DNA from: Achromobacter pulmonis
GTDB taxonomy: Bacteria > Pseudomonadota > Gammaproteobacteria > Burkholderiales > Burkholderiaceae_B
Length of the DNA: 48,078 nucleotides
Direction of reading: 5' to 3'
NCBI RefSeq assembly: GCF_002885955.2
Contig: NZ_POQS01000013.1
Location: 13,437-61,514, forward strand
Under the pieces are notes generated by a model that ran no database searches, was not told the origin of the DNA, and saw only the letters and a list, made by a program, of their open reading frames with translations. The position numbers were made by a program, and so were the translations under genes. Positions 1-8,400 of the stretch are shown here, piece by piece (position 1 is the first letter of the stretch; each line of letters starts with the position of its first letter).

Positions 1-241
1 GCTCGTTGCCAAGGTGGCGCCACAAGGCTACTGGAATTACCCGAAAGGCACCGAGCAAACGCCCACTCATGCGCAGGAAACCAATATGGAGCGCCAGACC
101 AAGCTTGTGGGAATCACCTCGGCGTGCATTGATTGCGTCGCGCTCGGCACCATCGAAGGTGAAAAATGCCTTCATCTCGAAGTCGCTGATATCGCGGGGG
201 AGCCCACGCATCCCCAAAAACGTTGTGTGCCAACCCTGCAT
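1..241 (-). CDS. tnpA: Tn3-family transposase TnpA, N-terminal 80 residues (partial)
   Basis: The reading frame starts at an ATG at 241 and continues off the left edge, giving about 80 residues beginning MQGWHTTFLGMRGLPRDIS. It aligns without gaps to the first 80 residues of the TnpA at 41960-44872 (MQSWHTTYLGLRELPREIS), with most positions identical or similar. In Tn3-family transposases this segment is the N-terminal DNA-binding part that recognises the terminal repeats. Orientation is away from the backbone, opposite to the right-hand copy. Confidence 0.88.
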   Translation of the reverse strand, partial: MQGWHTTFLGMRGLPRDISDFEMKAFFTFDGAERDAINARRGDSHKLGLALHIGFLRMSGRLLGAFRVIPVALWRHLGNE

Positions 242-276
242 CGTGAACCTCAAAAGTGGGAGGCCACCATACCCGT

Positions 277-386
277 TTACAAAGCGAACAGGAAAGTCAA
301 TGAAATCAACGGTCTACCCAGACCACCCCCGCGCCAGTGCTAGCTTTGCGTACCGTCACTTATTGCACTGAAAACGAGGAGACCCC
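277..386 (-). repeat. terminal inverted repeat of the left IS1071
   Basis: About 110 bp between the tnpA start and the GGGGTC tip. It shares with the IR at 41815 the tip GGGGTC, the block AGTGACGGTA, the block GCACTGGCG and the block TTGATTTCATTG, with divergent bases between. Long IRs of this size are typical of IS1071. Confidence 0.8.
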
Positions 387-538
387 GAAATGGCGATGCG
401 AGATCCAGGCGGGCAGGGCGGCCGCCATCGTCGGAACTGGCGATGGTCGACCGCGCCGGCGTGCATCGCCGGAAATGGCGATGCTGCAGCTCGACGTGCG
501 CGGGCCTGGTGGCATCGTCGGATGCGGCGATGCTCGAG
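387..538 (+). repeat. backbone repeat block A (half unit plus three 20-bp units)
   Basis: Units close to CATCGTCGGAACTGGCGATG lie at 426-445, 464-483 and 513-532; each is an inverted repeat of CATCGyC around a 6-base centre. A half unit (387-398) remains at the IS1071 tip. Each unit is followed directly by a 6-7-bp tag: GAGATCC at 400-406, GTCGAC at 446-451, CTGCAG at 484-489, CTCGAG at 533-538. The terminator of the tra operon follows the last tag. A repeat family at the tra-trb and oriV-trfA gaps was described for R751 as a likely insertion hot spot. Confidence 0.85.
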
Positions 539-570
539 CAAAAAAAAGCCGCCTCGGGGTGCGAGGCGGC
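539..570 (-). terminator. intrinsic terminator of the traG-traC operon
   Basis: A 9-bp perfect stem (GCCGCCTCG/CGAGGCGGC, 548-556 and 562-570) with a 5-base loop is followed, in minus-strand reading, by a run of U (A run at 540-547). It lies about 60 bp beyond the traC stop. Confidence 0.85.
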
Positions 571-631
571 GATGACTGCCGGCGGCCAGGGAGGGAGGAA
601 ACCGCGCGTGTGGTTGCAGCCCTCCGGGACT

Positions 632-3600
632 TTAGCCGATGCGTGCCGCGCGGCGCGGGCGTTCCGGCTGCTGCTGTTGCTTCTCCGCACGCTCCTGGCG
701 CTGCTCCTGCTGCTGTCGGCGGCCTTCCTCGATCAGCACCTGGCCCACGGCTGCGCCGACCTGGCGCTTGAGGCCGTCGCGGCCCAGCTCGCTCTTGTTC
801 GCCAGGTCGTTGAAGTCGGTGAAGCCCTTGGGGTTCGCCTGCTGCTCGCCCGGCGCGAAGATCGGGAAGATGGCCTTGCCGCCTACGGCCTTCGCGGCTT
901 CCTCGGCCTTGGCGCGGCCGGGGTTGTGGCCGCGCTCGATCTCCTGGGCCTTGTCGTCGTCGCCGGCGATCACGATGGGCTTGTCGGGGAACTTCTCGCG
1001 CAGGGCGCGGGCCACGTGCGGCAGGTTGCCCGAGTCGAACGCGGCCACGGTGGCATGCCCCAGCCCTTCGGCCAGGCTCGCGGCCGTGGCATAGCCCTCG
1101 GCGATCACCAGCGCCGGCGCTGCGGCCAGCGCATCCATGCCGCCGACCGGGTGGAAGCATCCTTCCTTCTTGCTGTCCTTGGCGAACCGCTTGGTGCCGT
1201 CCTCCTGGATGTACTGCATCGTCCACTGCTTGCCGTCCACGTCGAAGGCGGGGATGTAGGTTTTCTGGCCCTCGCGGTCGGTGAACACGCCGGCGTGGGC
1301 CTCGATGCCCTTGGCTTGCAGGTAGGGCGTCGGCTGCTCGACCGGCACCAGGTCGGGCATCTGGCGGCCGACGCGCTGCGCGGTGGCTTCCTGGAGCTTG
1401 TCTTGCTCGGCGGCACGCTGGGCCAGCTTCTCGGCCGCCTCGGCCTGGAGCTTGGCCTTCTCCTGGTCGCTCAAGGCGTAGCCCTTGCTCTTCCAGGTAA
1501 TGTCCGTGCCGGTCTTGTTGTTGATGATCCGGCCGGCCGGGTGGCCGTCCAGGTGGCCGACATAGAAGCCATCGAGCGTGCCCTTCTTGCCGCCCTCGAC
1601 CGGCACGCGATGCCGCTTGCCGTCCATGATCGGGTGATCGCCCTGGGCGTTGCTGCCGGTGAACAGGCCGGCGCTGCGCATGGCCTCGGCGAACTCTTCC
1701 CTTGGCGTCATCGCTGGCCCCTGCTGGGCCTGCACGTTCTCGGGCTTCCACTGTTCCAGCTTCGCCATGTCGGCGCGAGGGCCGGCATACCAGGACTTCG
1801 CGGCCTTGTCCCAAAGCGCGCCGGCGGCCTTGGCGGCGTTGCGCTGCTCGTAGGGCACGGCAAGGTACTGCCGGGCCTGCTGGACGGCCTGTGCGGCCTT
1901 CTGGCCGCCGTCCTGGGCCTCGGGTGCCTGCTGGGTCGGCTTGGCCTCTACGGCCGGCGTAGCGGCTCCCTGCGACCATTTGGCGAAGGGGGCCGCATCC
2001 ACTCCCGCCGGCACGTACCAGGACTGTTCCTTGCGATCCCAGCGCGCTCCGAGCTGCTTGGCCTCGTCCTTCTCTTTGAACGGCACGCTGATGTACTGCC
2101 GTTCGGTTGCCTGGCTGGCCTGGGCCGGCTGCTGGTCGGCCGCAGCCACGCGCTGTTCCTGCGGTGCCTGGTGCTCCACGGAGTCGCCGCGCTCGTCATC
2201 GACCCGCTGGGAGTTCTTGGCTTCCTCGGCCGCGACGAACGCTTTGGCCTCCAGCGCCTTCCGGGCTTCTTTAGCCGCTGAAATGTCCTCGTCGGTGCTG
2301 TTCGGGTCGCGGCGGACGCGATCCTCTTGCACGCGGGCAAGCCGGGTCGCCTTCTCGTACTCGTCCGTCTGCGAATTGGCGTCGATCAGCGCCAGGCGGT
2401 CGGCCAGCTCGTCGGCCTCGCCCAGCGTGCGGGTGGCGGTGAGGTAGGCAAAGGCATCCTCGCCGAACTGCGCTTCGCCCTTCCGGGCGTACAGGTGGTA
2501 CGCCTCCGGCGTCTCCGTGGCCAGGTCGGCGGCCCGCGTCTCGCCGTCACGCTCGACCACGCCGACAACCCGCACTTCACCCGTCCAGTCGTGGGGCAGG
2601 GGGAAGCCCAGCGCATCGTCGGCCGCCAGGTGGAAGGCTTGGCGGTCGCGCTCGCGTGAATTGGTGTTGCCGGTTGCCAGGTCAAGCCGCGTTGCAGCGA
2701 CTACGGCATCCGGCCGGCGCTCTTCGACCAGGTGATCTATTGCGTCGTTGATCTTCGCTTCCAGCGGCTCCAGGTCGTAGGGCAGCTCGTGCCGCGTCCA
2801 GAACTCGTTTTGCGTGTTCATCGGCTGCATGCGATCCAGCACGTCCAGGGCGCGGTCGATCTGCTCCAGGGTCGCGCCTTCGAGCGCACGGCCCACCGTG
2901 CCCAGCTCGACGTGCTTCAACATCCAGGCTTCGGCCTGGTCGGTCTGCTGGGGTACTTGCATCGTGGCCTCCTGACTCGCAACGGTTTGACGGGCATCGC
3001 GCACGGCCTCACGCCAGGCGTTCGACGCGGCCACGAAGGCATCGCCGGCCTTCTGCACGGCCTCATCGTCGTGCTGGGTCTTGTAGCGGGCATCGCCGGC
3101 GTTGTTCTCGCCATAGGCGCGCACCAGCTCGCGCTGGAAAGCATCGTCGGCAGCCTTCATGGCCTCGTGCTGCTCGGCCGTGCGTTCGGCCACGGACAAG
3201 GGCTTTGCCTCTTGCTCCTGGGCCAGCGCCGGCAGGGCCAGCAGTTGATCGGGCGCGTAGCTCTCCAGCTCGGCCAGGCTTCTGACCTGGTGCGGTTGTT
3301 CGTCTTGTTCGTGGAAGGCAAAGATGCGCTCGCCATCCGCCCACCGCGATTGCGCGTCCAGGTGAGAAACGATCTCCTGGCCGTGCTCGCGCAGCTCATC
3401 ATTGAGCTGCTGGGCCTCGGCCTGCTGCGAGGCGATGCTGTAGATCGGCTCCAGGCCGTTCTTGACGCGCCGCTCGTCGGCGTACTGCTCGGCCTTGGCG
3501 TTGATCTGGCGGGCGATCTCTTCCGGCTTCTGGTCGCGGCCATCGGCATCGCCGATCACCTGGTCGCCCAGCTTCAACGTGACGTAGCGCCGGCGCTCGG

Positions 3601-5368
3601 CGTCGTCGTGGTAGCCGGCCGACAAGCGCCGCTCGCCGTTCGGGGTGGTCATGGTGCCCAGCGGCCCGACACCTTCAAAGGTGCGATGGACGGAATCCAC
3701 ACGGCCAGGCTCTTGCAAGCCGCTGTAGGCAACCTCCCAGCCGTGTTTTTCGACCAGGGCCTGGAGCGTCAAATCGGAGTAGTGCTGCTCGGGCTGCTGC
3801 ACCTGGGCCTGCTCTTGTTCCTGAACCTGCTTCTGCTCGAAGGCCAGCACGTAGTCGTGAATCTTCTCGGCGTCGGCAGCGGCGCGGAACACTTCCAGCG
3901 GCTCGTCTTGCAGGGCCTTGATCCAGGAACCGACATAGGCGGCGTGCTGGCCCGGATCGTGGCCGATGCCCAGCTCGTCGCCGACGATCATGGAAGCGAT
4001 CTCGGCGCGCAGCTCTTCCTTGGCGTACCCCTCGGAACCGAAGGGATGGGCCAGGTCGCGGTCAAGGCGGGACGGGTGGCCCGTCCAGTGGCCCAGCTCA
4101 TGCAGGGCGGTCGCGTAGTAGTTGTCGGCGGTGGGGAACTGGCCCCGGTCGGGAAGGTGGATGCTGTCGGTCGCGGGCCGGTAGAACGCGCGATCACCAG
4201 GCGCGTGCGTGATCGACGCACCGGACGCTTTCAGGATGTGCTCGGCGCGCTCGACGGCGCTCCAGGTCTGTTCCTTCTTCTGGATCGGCGGCAGGCCGTC
4301 GATCTGCTCGGCGTTGAACACCGTGGCGAAGAACACGCGCGGGCGTTCGAGCTGCACGGTTTCCTTGACCGGCTCGCCCTTCGCGTTGAGAACGGGCCGG
4401 CCGCTCTCATCGACCTTGTTCTGTTCCTCGCTGAACTTCCAGTATTGGACAGGCGTTCCCTTCTCGCCCTTGCGAACCTGCGCGCCCACGGCGGCGGCCT
4501 GCTTGTAGGTCATCCAACGGCCATCGCTGCGGCCCTGGGCCATCAAGTGAATGGCGTTGATGCCCTTGTACCGCTTGCCGGTGGTCGGGTTCATCGGCAG
4601 GTAGGCGTTCGGCTCGCCAGGCTCCCACGGCCGTTGCCACGGCGCGGTGCCTGCCTTGAGCTGCTCGATCAGTTTTTCGGCAACGACTTCATGAAATGGC
4701 TTCTTGGGTTCCATTGCTTCATCCCTTCGGAATAGTTCGTTGATCTGCGGAAAGGTCTGCTGCGTCCTGGAACGGTCGTGAAGGCCATCCGCGACCATGC
4801 ACACGATGTTGTGCAGGTCGGCGACTTGCATGGGCCGCACGCGGGCGATGCAGGTTTCCATGAATGACTGCTGGCCGCGCTCCAGCACCTGGGCCTGGCC
4901 CGCGTGCTGGCCGGGCGCGATGCTTTCGCAATGCAGCGCCCAAACCTCTTCCGCGCGCACGTCCATCGAAGCGCCGGCATAGCGGCGGTTGATGTCCTCC
5001 CAGCGTGGTTTCAGGCTCGGTTCCTCGCGGGCGGCGATCAGGCCGTCCAGCAGGGCGCGTTTCTCGGCCGGCTTGAAGGTGTTGGCCCCGTAGTGGCCCA
5101 GCACTTCATGCCGCAGCGTCAGCACCAGGTCGGCGGCGTCGTCCATGTTCGCCAGGGGCACGTCCACGCGGCCACGGTAGGCCCGGCCGTTGTGGATCGT
5201 CTCCTTCGGGACATAGCCGCCCTTGAGGTCTGCCGGGACTTCTGCTGCCCGGTGGCCGTACAGCTCGCCGGTGTTGTCGCGGAACCGATAGGCCAGCTCC
5301 AGCGCGCCGGGATAGTCTCGGACGAACGCCAGGGTGACGGCTTGCGCCTCGGCCTGGTTGATCGGCAT
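632..5368 (-). CDS. traC: TraC DNA primase / anti-restriction-like polyprotein
   Basis: Conjugative DNA primase of the IncP Tra1 region. TraC is made in the donor, travels with the DNA and primes complementary strand synthesis in the recipient. The 1578-residue frame shows, in order: an N-terminal segment with a zincin-like motif HEVLGH (about 87-92); an ArdC-like domain starting near 219 (MEPKKPFHEV) with HELGHW near 423; a long helical, Gln/Ala/Glu-rich middle; two short repeats of the DUF5710 type (about 1091-1131 and 1167-1207, WDRKEQSWY and WDKAAKSWY); and the Toprim-like primase core with EGYATA (about 1424) and GDDD (about 1467). A second start at 4714 has a good ribosome site (AAGGGA, 8 bases ahead), so a product of about 1360 residues lacking the first zincin segment is likely too; IncP TraC is known to be made in more than one length. 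The 5368 start lies 3 bp after traD. The ArdC part is usually linked to protection from host restriction. Confidence 0.93.
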   Translation of the reverse strand: MPINQAEAQAVTLAFVRDYPGALELAYRFRDNTGELYGHRAAEVPADLKGGYVPKETIHNGRAYRGRVDVPLANMDDAADLVLTLRHEVLGHYGANTFKPAEKRALLDGLIAAREEPSLKPRWEDINRRYAGASMDVRAEEVWALHCESIAPGQHAGQAQVLERGQQSFMETCIARVRPMQVADLHNIVCMVADGLHDRSRTQQTFPQINELFRRDEAMEPKKPFHEVVAEKLIEQLKAGTAPWQRPWEPGEPNAYLPMNPTTGKRYKGINAIHLMAQGRSDGRWMTYKQAAAVGAQVRKGEKGTPVQYWKFSEEQNKVDESGRPVLNAKGEPVKETVQLERPRVFFATVFNAEQIDGLPPIQKKEQTWSAVERAEHILKASGASITHAPGDRAFYRPATDSIHLPDRGQFPTADNYYATALHELGHWTGHPSRLDRDLAHPFGSEGYAKEELRAEIASMIVGDELGIGHDPGQHAAYVGSWIKALQDEPLEVFRAAADAEKIHDYVLAFEQKQVQEQEQAQVQQPEQHYSDLTLQALVEKHGWEVAYSGLQEPGRVDSVHRTFEGVGPLGTMTTPNGERRLSAGYHDDAERRRYVTLKLGDQVIGDADGRDQKPEEIARQINAKAEQYADERRVKNGLEPIYSIASQQAEAQQLNDELREHGQEIVSHLDAQSRWADGERIFAFHEQDEQPHQVRSLAELESYAPDQLLALPALAQEQEAKPLSVAERTAEQHEAMKAADDAFQRELVRAYGENNAGDARYKTQHDDEAVQKAGDAFVAASNAWREAVRDARQTVASQEATMQVPQQTDQAEAWMLKHVELGTVGRALEGATLEQIDRALDVLDRMQPMNTQNEFWTRHELPYDLEPLEAKINDAIDHLVEERRPDAVVAATRLDLATGNTNSRERDRQAFHLAADDALGFPLPHDWTGEVRVVGVVERDGETRAADLATETPEAYHLYARKGEAQFGEDAFAYLTATRTLGEADELADRLALIDANSQTDEYEKATRLARVQEDRVRRDPNSTDEDISAAKEARKALEAKAFVAAEEAKNSQRVDDERGDSVEHQAPQEQRVAAADQQPAQASQATERQYISVPFKEKDEAKQLGARWDRKEQSWYVPAGVDAAPFAKWSQGAATPAVEAKPTQQAPEAQDGGQKAAQAVQQARQYLAVPYEQRNAAKAAGALWDKAAKSWYAGPRADMAKLEQWKPENVQAQQGPAMTPREEFAEAMRSAGLFTGSNAQGDHPIMDGKRHRVPVEGGKKGTLDGFYVGHLDGHPAGRIINNKTGTDITWKSKGYALSDQEKAKLQAEAAEKLAQRAAEQDKLQEATAQRVGRQMPDLVPVEQPTPYLQAKGIEAHAGVFTDREGQKTYIPAFDVDGKQWTMQYIQEDGTKRFAKDSKKEGCFHPVGGMDALAAAPALVIAEGYATAASLAEGLGHATVAAFDSGNLPHVARALREKFPDKPIVIAGDDDKAQEIERGHNPGRAKAEEAAKAVGGKAIFPIFAPGEQQANPKGFTDFNDLANKSELGRDGLKRQVGAAVGQVLIEEGRRQQQEQRQERAEKQQQQPERPRRAARIG

Positions 5369-5371
5369 GGG

Positions 5372-5764
5372 TTAGCCCTCCTGCGCCTTCTTGCGCGCGA
5401 TGGCCTCGTCCAGCGATTCGCCCGGCTTCCAGTCGTACAGCTCGCGGATGTTGGTCGTATTGACGAAGGGCGGAAGGTCGTCGCTCGGGCCGCCTTCGGT
5501 GATGAAGGCCGGGGCCTGGTCGTCGCCCTGCGAGGCCAGGGCCGCCAGGTCGTCGCCGCTCTCTGCGGCGTCCTGCTCGCTCAATGCGTCCTCCACGAAC
5601 GCGCCGGCGCGCTCGGCTTCCTCGGGGTCGAACTCGGCCTGGTAGCCGGGCGTCGCCGCGTCGGCCAGCTTCTCGCGCAGCGCGCCGGCGGCGGCCGCGT
5701 TGTCGTCAATGGCGGGCAGCTCGGGCAGCACGTCATCGGCCTGGGTGGTGTTTTGCTGGTTCAT
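5372..5764 (-). CDS. traD: TraD, small acidic transfer-region protein
   Basis: 130 residues, strongly acidic, with a low-complexity N-terminus (MNQQNTTQADDVLPELPAID) and a C-terminal KPGESLDEAIARKKAQEG. It sits between traE and traC, the traD position of IncP Tra1. An in-frame ATG two codons upstream (5770) is only one base from the AAGGAG box, so the ATG at 5764 with a 7-base spacing is the better start. No enzymatic motif is visible; the function of TraD is not established to my knowledge. Confidence 0.85.
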   Translation of the reverse strand: MNQQNTTQADDVLPELPAIDDNAAAAGALREKLADAATPGYQAEFDPEEAERAGAFVEDALSEQDAAESGDDLAALASQGDDQAPAFITEGGPSDDLPPFVNTTNIRELYDWKPGESLDEAIARKKAQEG

Positions 5765-5788
5765 GGTCATGCTCCTTCGTCTTGGTGG

Positions 5789-7849
5789 TTACTCGGCTGG
5801 GCCATTGCGGCCCTTGCTGTAGTCGGGCCGGCCTTTCAGGTCGGGATAGGTCTGCTTGCACGTGGGGAAGTTGCTGCATCCCCACCAGAATTGCCCCTTG
5901 CGCTTGGCCGGCCTGCGCGACAAGCCATTGCCGCAAGCCATGCACTTGTGCAGGGACGAAACCGGCGTGGCTTCCTTGCCGCCGGCGATGCTCACGGCTC
6001 CGCTGTTGGCCTTCGCCACCTGGTCGCGGATGAACGCCTCTTGCTTCGTAATGAAGGCGTCCAGGGCCGCCGTGCCCAGCTCGACGCCCTTCAACATGCG
6101 TTCGTAAAGGGCGGTCAGCACCGGGCTTCGCACCACCTCGGGCAGCGCGTCGATGACGCTGCGGCCCAGCGTCGTGCTGACGATCTGCTTGCCCTTGGTT
6201 TCCAGGAACTCGCGGCGTTTCAGCTCGGAAATGATGGATGCGCGCGTGGCGGACGTGCCGATGCCATCGCCTTCGCGCAGCATCTTCTTGTGCTCCGGGT
6301 CGCTCACGAACTTGTGGATGTTCTCCATCGCGCGAATCAGCGTGCCCTCGGTGAAGCGCGCCGGCGGCTTGGTTTTCGCATCGCGTCGGGTGGCCTCGGT
6401 GCAGGTCACACCGTCGCCTTGCTTCATCGGTGGCAGGGTCTGCGCGCCGTTCTCGTCGTCGCCTTCCTTGGCGTCCTCTTCGTCGGCCTGCTCGAACACG
6501 TCACGCCAGCCGTTGCGCGTGACCACCTTGCCGGACGCGGCGAAGTTCTCGCCGGCGATCTCCACGCCGACCGTGGTTTGCATGTACTCGTGCAGCGGGT
6601 AGAACTGCGCCAGGTAGGCGCGGACGATCAGCTCGTAGATGTTGCGCTCGCGCTCGCTCAAGCCGGCCTTGCTGCCTTTCTGCATGGTCGGCACGATGCC
6701 GTGGTGGGCGGTGATCTTCGAGTCGTCCCACGTCTTGGACTTGATGCGCGGGTCGGCAGCATCGACCAGGCCGGCCAGCTCGGGGTTCACGTGCTTGACG
6801 GCCTCCAGGACGCGCGGCGCGTCGGCGTGCTGCGACTCCGGCAGGTAGGCGCAGTCGGTGCGCGGGTAGCTGGTCAGCTTGTGCGTCTCGTAGAGCGCCT
6901 GGCAGGTGTTCAGCACGTCCTCGGCGCTGTACCCGTAGCGCGCGGACGCCAGCGCGGTAATGTCGGACAGCGCGAAGGCCAGCGGCTGGTTCTTCTTCTT
7001 GGCTTCCTGCTTGTAGGTGGCGATGGTGCCCGGCTGGCCCTTGACGGCGGCCACCAGGGCATCCGCGACGGCGGTATCAACAAGGCGGCCTTCGCTGTCC
7101 AGGCCGGCTTGATCTTCCTTCGCTTTCCAGGCGGCGGCGAAGCTGCCGCCGGCGTGCTCGACCACGGCCTTGATGGTGTGGTACGGCACCGGCTTGAACG
7201 CCTCGATCTCGCGGTCGCGGCCGACAACAAGCGCGAGCGTCGGGGTCTGCACGCGGCCCACGGTCAGCAGGGCGCGCGAACCGCCGCGCTGCGCCCGCAG
7301 GGTGTAGGCGCGACTTAGGTTCATGCCGATCAGCCAGTCGGCCCGCTGCCGCCCGCGTGCGGCATCGGCCCAGCCCTTGTACGTGGTGTTTTCCTTCAAG
7401 GCGGCCAGGCCGCGCTTGACGGAAACCGAATCCTGGGCAGACACCCAAAAGCGGCGCGCCGGCTTGCTGCTCTTGAAGTGCTCCAGCACTTCATCGACCA
7501 GCAACTGGCCTTCACGGTCGGGGTCGCCGGCGTTGACGATCTCCTTGGCTTCTTTCAGCAGCTTGCCGATCACGGCGAGCTGCTTCTTGGCATCGTCCTT
7601 CGGGTGAAGAACCCACGTCTGCGGGATGATGGGCAGCTCATCGACGCGCCATAGCTTCTTGCCTGATTTGCCGGTCGGCACGTCATCGGGCGTGTACTCG
7701 TCCGGGTCGGCCTGCTCCAGCATGTGCCCAAAGCACCAGGTCACTTTGTCGCCGCCGCACTCGATGAAGCCGTCGCCCTTGCCGGTGATGCCCAGCTCGC
7801 CGGCGATGGCTTTTGCGACGGATGGTTTTTCCGCGATGAACAGTCGCAT
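5789..7849 (-). CDS. traE: TraE, type IA DNA topoisomerase III
   Basis: 686 residues, a TopB-like topoisomerase that relaxes or decatenates single-stranded or negatively supercoiled DNA through a tyrosine-DNA intermediate. Toprim motifs are visible at the N-terminus (FIAEKPSVAKAIA at 4-16, AGDPDREG at 107-114), GRVQTPTLALVV at 198-209, and the active-site segment LTSYPRTDCAYLPES with Tyr328. The C-terminus carries a zinc-ribbon-like CMAC...C...C module. It lies between traF and traD in the same leftward operon. TraE is conserved in IncP Tra1 but, to my knowledge, not strictly needed for transfer; it may help unlink DNA during transfer or replication. Confidence 0.95.
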   Translation of the reverse strand: MRLFIAEKPSVAKAIAGELGITGKGDGFIECGGDKVTWCFGHMLEQADPDEYTPDDVPTGKSGKKLWRVDELPIIPQTWVLHPKDDAKKQLAVIGKLLKEAKEIVNAGDPDREGQLLVDEVLEHFKSSKPARRFWVSAQDSVSVKRGLAALKENTTYKGWADAARGRQRADWLIGMNLSRAYTLRAQRGGSRALLTVGRVQTPTLALVVGRDREIEAFKPVPYHTIKAVVEHAGGSFAAAWKAKEDQAGLDSEGRLVDTAVADALVAAVKGQPGTIATYKQEAKKKNQPLAFALSDITALASARYGYSAEDVLNTCQALYETHKLTSYPRTDCAYLPESQHADAPRVLEAVKHVNPELAGLVDAADPRIKSKTWDDSKITAHHGIVPTMQKGSKAGLSERERNIYELIVRAYLAQFYPLHEYMQTTVGVEIAGENFAASGKVVTRNGWRDVFEQADEEDAKEGDDENGAQTLPPMKQGDGVTCTEATRRDAKTKPPARFTEGTLIRAMENIHKFVSDPEHKKMLREGDGIGTSATRASIISELKRREFLETKGKQIVSTTLGRSVIDALPEVVRSPVLTALYERMLKGVELGTAALDAFITKQEAFIRDQVAKANSGAVSIAGGKEATPVSSLHKCMACGNGLSRRPAKRKGQFWWGCSNFPTCKQTYPDLKGRPDYSKGRNGPAE

Positions 7850-7863
7850 GGTGGTTTCCTCCC

Positions 7864-8400
7864 CTACCAGGTGATGACCGGACGGATCACGGTCTGAACT
7901 TGAGAACGATTGATCGGGCCGAAGTAGCGGCCGTCGAAAGACGTGTCGCTCACGTCCGACATAAGCAGCAGCTCGGCATTGCCCAGCGTGTAGGTGCTGG
8001 CCTGGAAGCGCGGCAAGGGCCGACCGGACTTGTCGGCCTGGATGGGCTTGCTATGTGGCAGCAGCTCGCCATTGACGCGCACGCCGTCATCGGCCACCGA
8101 TACGGCATCGTCTTTAGCGGCTAAAACGCGCTTCATCATGTAGCCGTAGTCGCCTGGGCAGAACCCGGCCCCGATGTAGCCCCTTTCCTTGGCGTCATCG
8201 AACACGCCGACCTTCGGCGGGCACCAAAGCACGTAAGCGCCCCGCTCCACCGGCGCGCTGCTCGTCCAGTACAGGCCGACCGGAATGCTCTTGGTGGTGT
8301 TGATGCGGGCACCGGCGGCATAGCTGCCGGCGGCCAGCACCAGGGCGGCCAGGCCGGCGACGGCTACGCCTTTCGTGATGCGTTTCAGGATGCGGCTCAT
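7864..8400 (-). CDS. traF: TraF, signal-peptidase-like pilin cyclase
   Basis: 178 residues, same length as RK2 TraF. It is an inner-membrane serine protease of the signal peptidase I fold that removes the C-terminal end of TrbC and joins its ends into the cyclic pilin. Visible: one N-terminal membrane segment (about 10-30), the catalytic serine in KSIPVGLYW (Ser38), the lysine in YMMKRVLAAKDD (Lys90) and an acidic residue in DTSFDGRYFGP (Asp152/156). The start overlaps the traG stop as ATGA. A perfect KorB operator lies inside the gene, coding for VLAAKD. The longer open frame upstream of 8400 is a shadow inside traG. Confidence 0.95.
   Translation of the reverse strand: MSRILKRITKGVAVAGLAALVLAAGSYAAGARINTTKSIPVGLYWTSSAPVERGAYVLWCPPKVGVFDDAKERGYIGAGFCPGDYGYMMKRVLAAKDDAVSVADDGVRVNGELLPHSKPIQADKSGRPLPRFQASTYTLGNAELLLMSDVSDTSFDGRYFGPINRSQVQTVIRPVITW
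8113..8125. promoter_or_regulatory. KorB operator inside traF
   Basis: Perfect TTTAGCGGCTAAA palindrome within the traF coding sequence, far from any visible promoter. KorB acts at a distance and as a ParB-type protein, so the site may serve long-range repression or partition. Confidence 0.85.

Larger units (their letters stand above)
1..386 (-). mobile_element. IS1071 (Tn3 family), inner end, cut by window edge
   Basis: This is the end of a Tn3-family insertion sequence. Its outer tip (GGGGTCTCC read on the minus strand) lies at 386 and its transposase gene starts at 241 and runs out of the window. A long terminal inverted repeat occupies about 277-386 and is clearly related to the ends of the element at 41815-45014. 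The tip abuts the right half of a 20-bp backbone repeat at 387, so the junction lies inside that repeat family. From memory, the transposase N-terminus and tip match IS1071 itself; a close relative remains possible. Confidence 0.85.

Noticed and set aside
387..538. CRISPR-like appearance of regularly spaced repeats
   Set aside because: Units are short inverted repeats with unequal spacing, the intervening sequences recur between blocks, and there are no cas genes.
2270..2282. KorB-like TTTAGCCGCTGAA in traC
   Set aside because: One mismatch in a position that breaks the symmetry; the perfect sites elsewhere are exact, so I do not count it.
443..7318. Long plus-strand open frames opposite traC, traD and traE (for example 443-2281, 2732-4735, 4904-7318)
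   Set aside because: They are antisense to well-recognised genes, have the Leu/Arg/Gly-rich composition expected of GC-rich antisense frames and show no domain I recognise.
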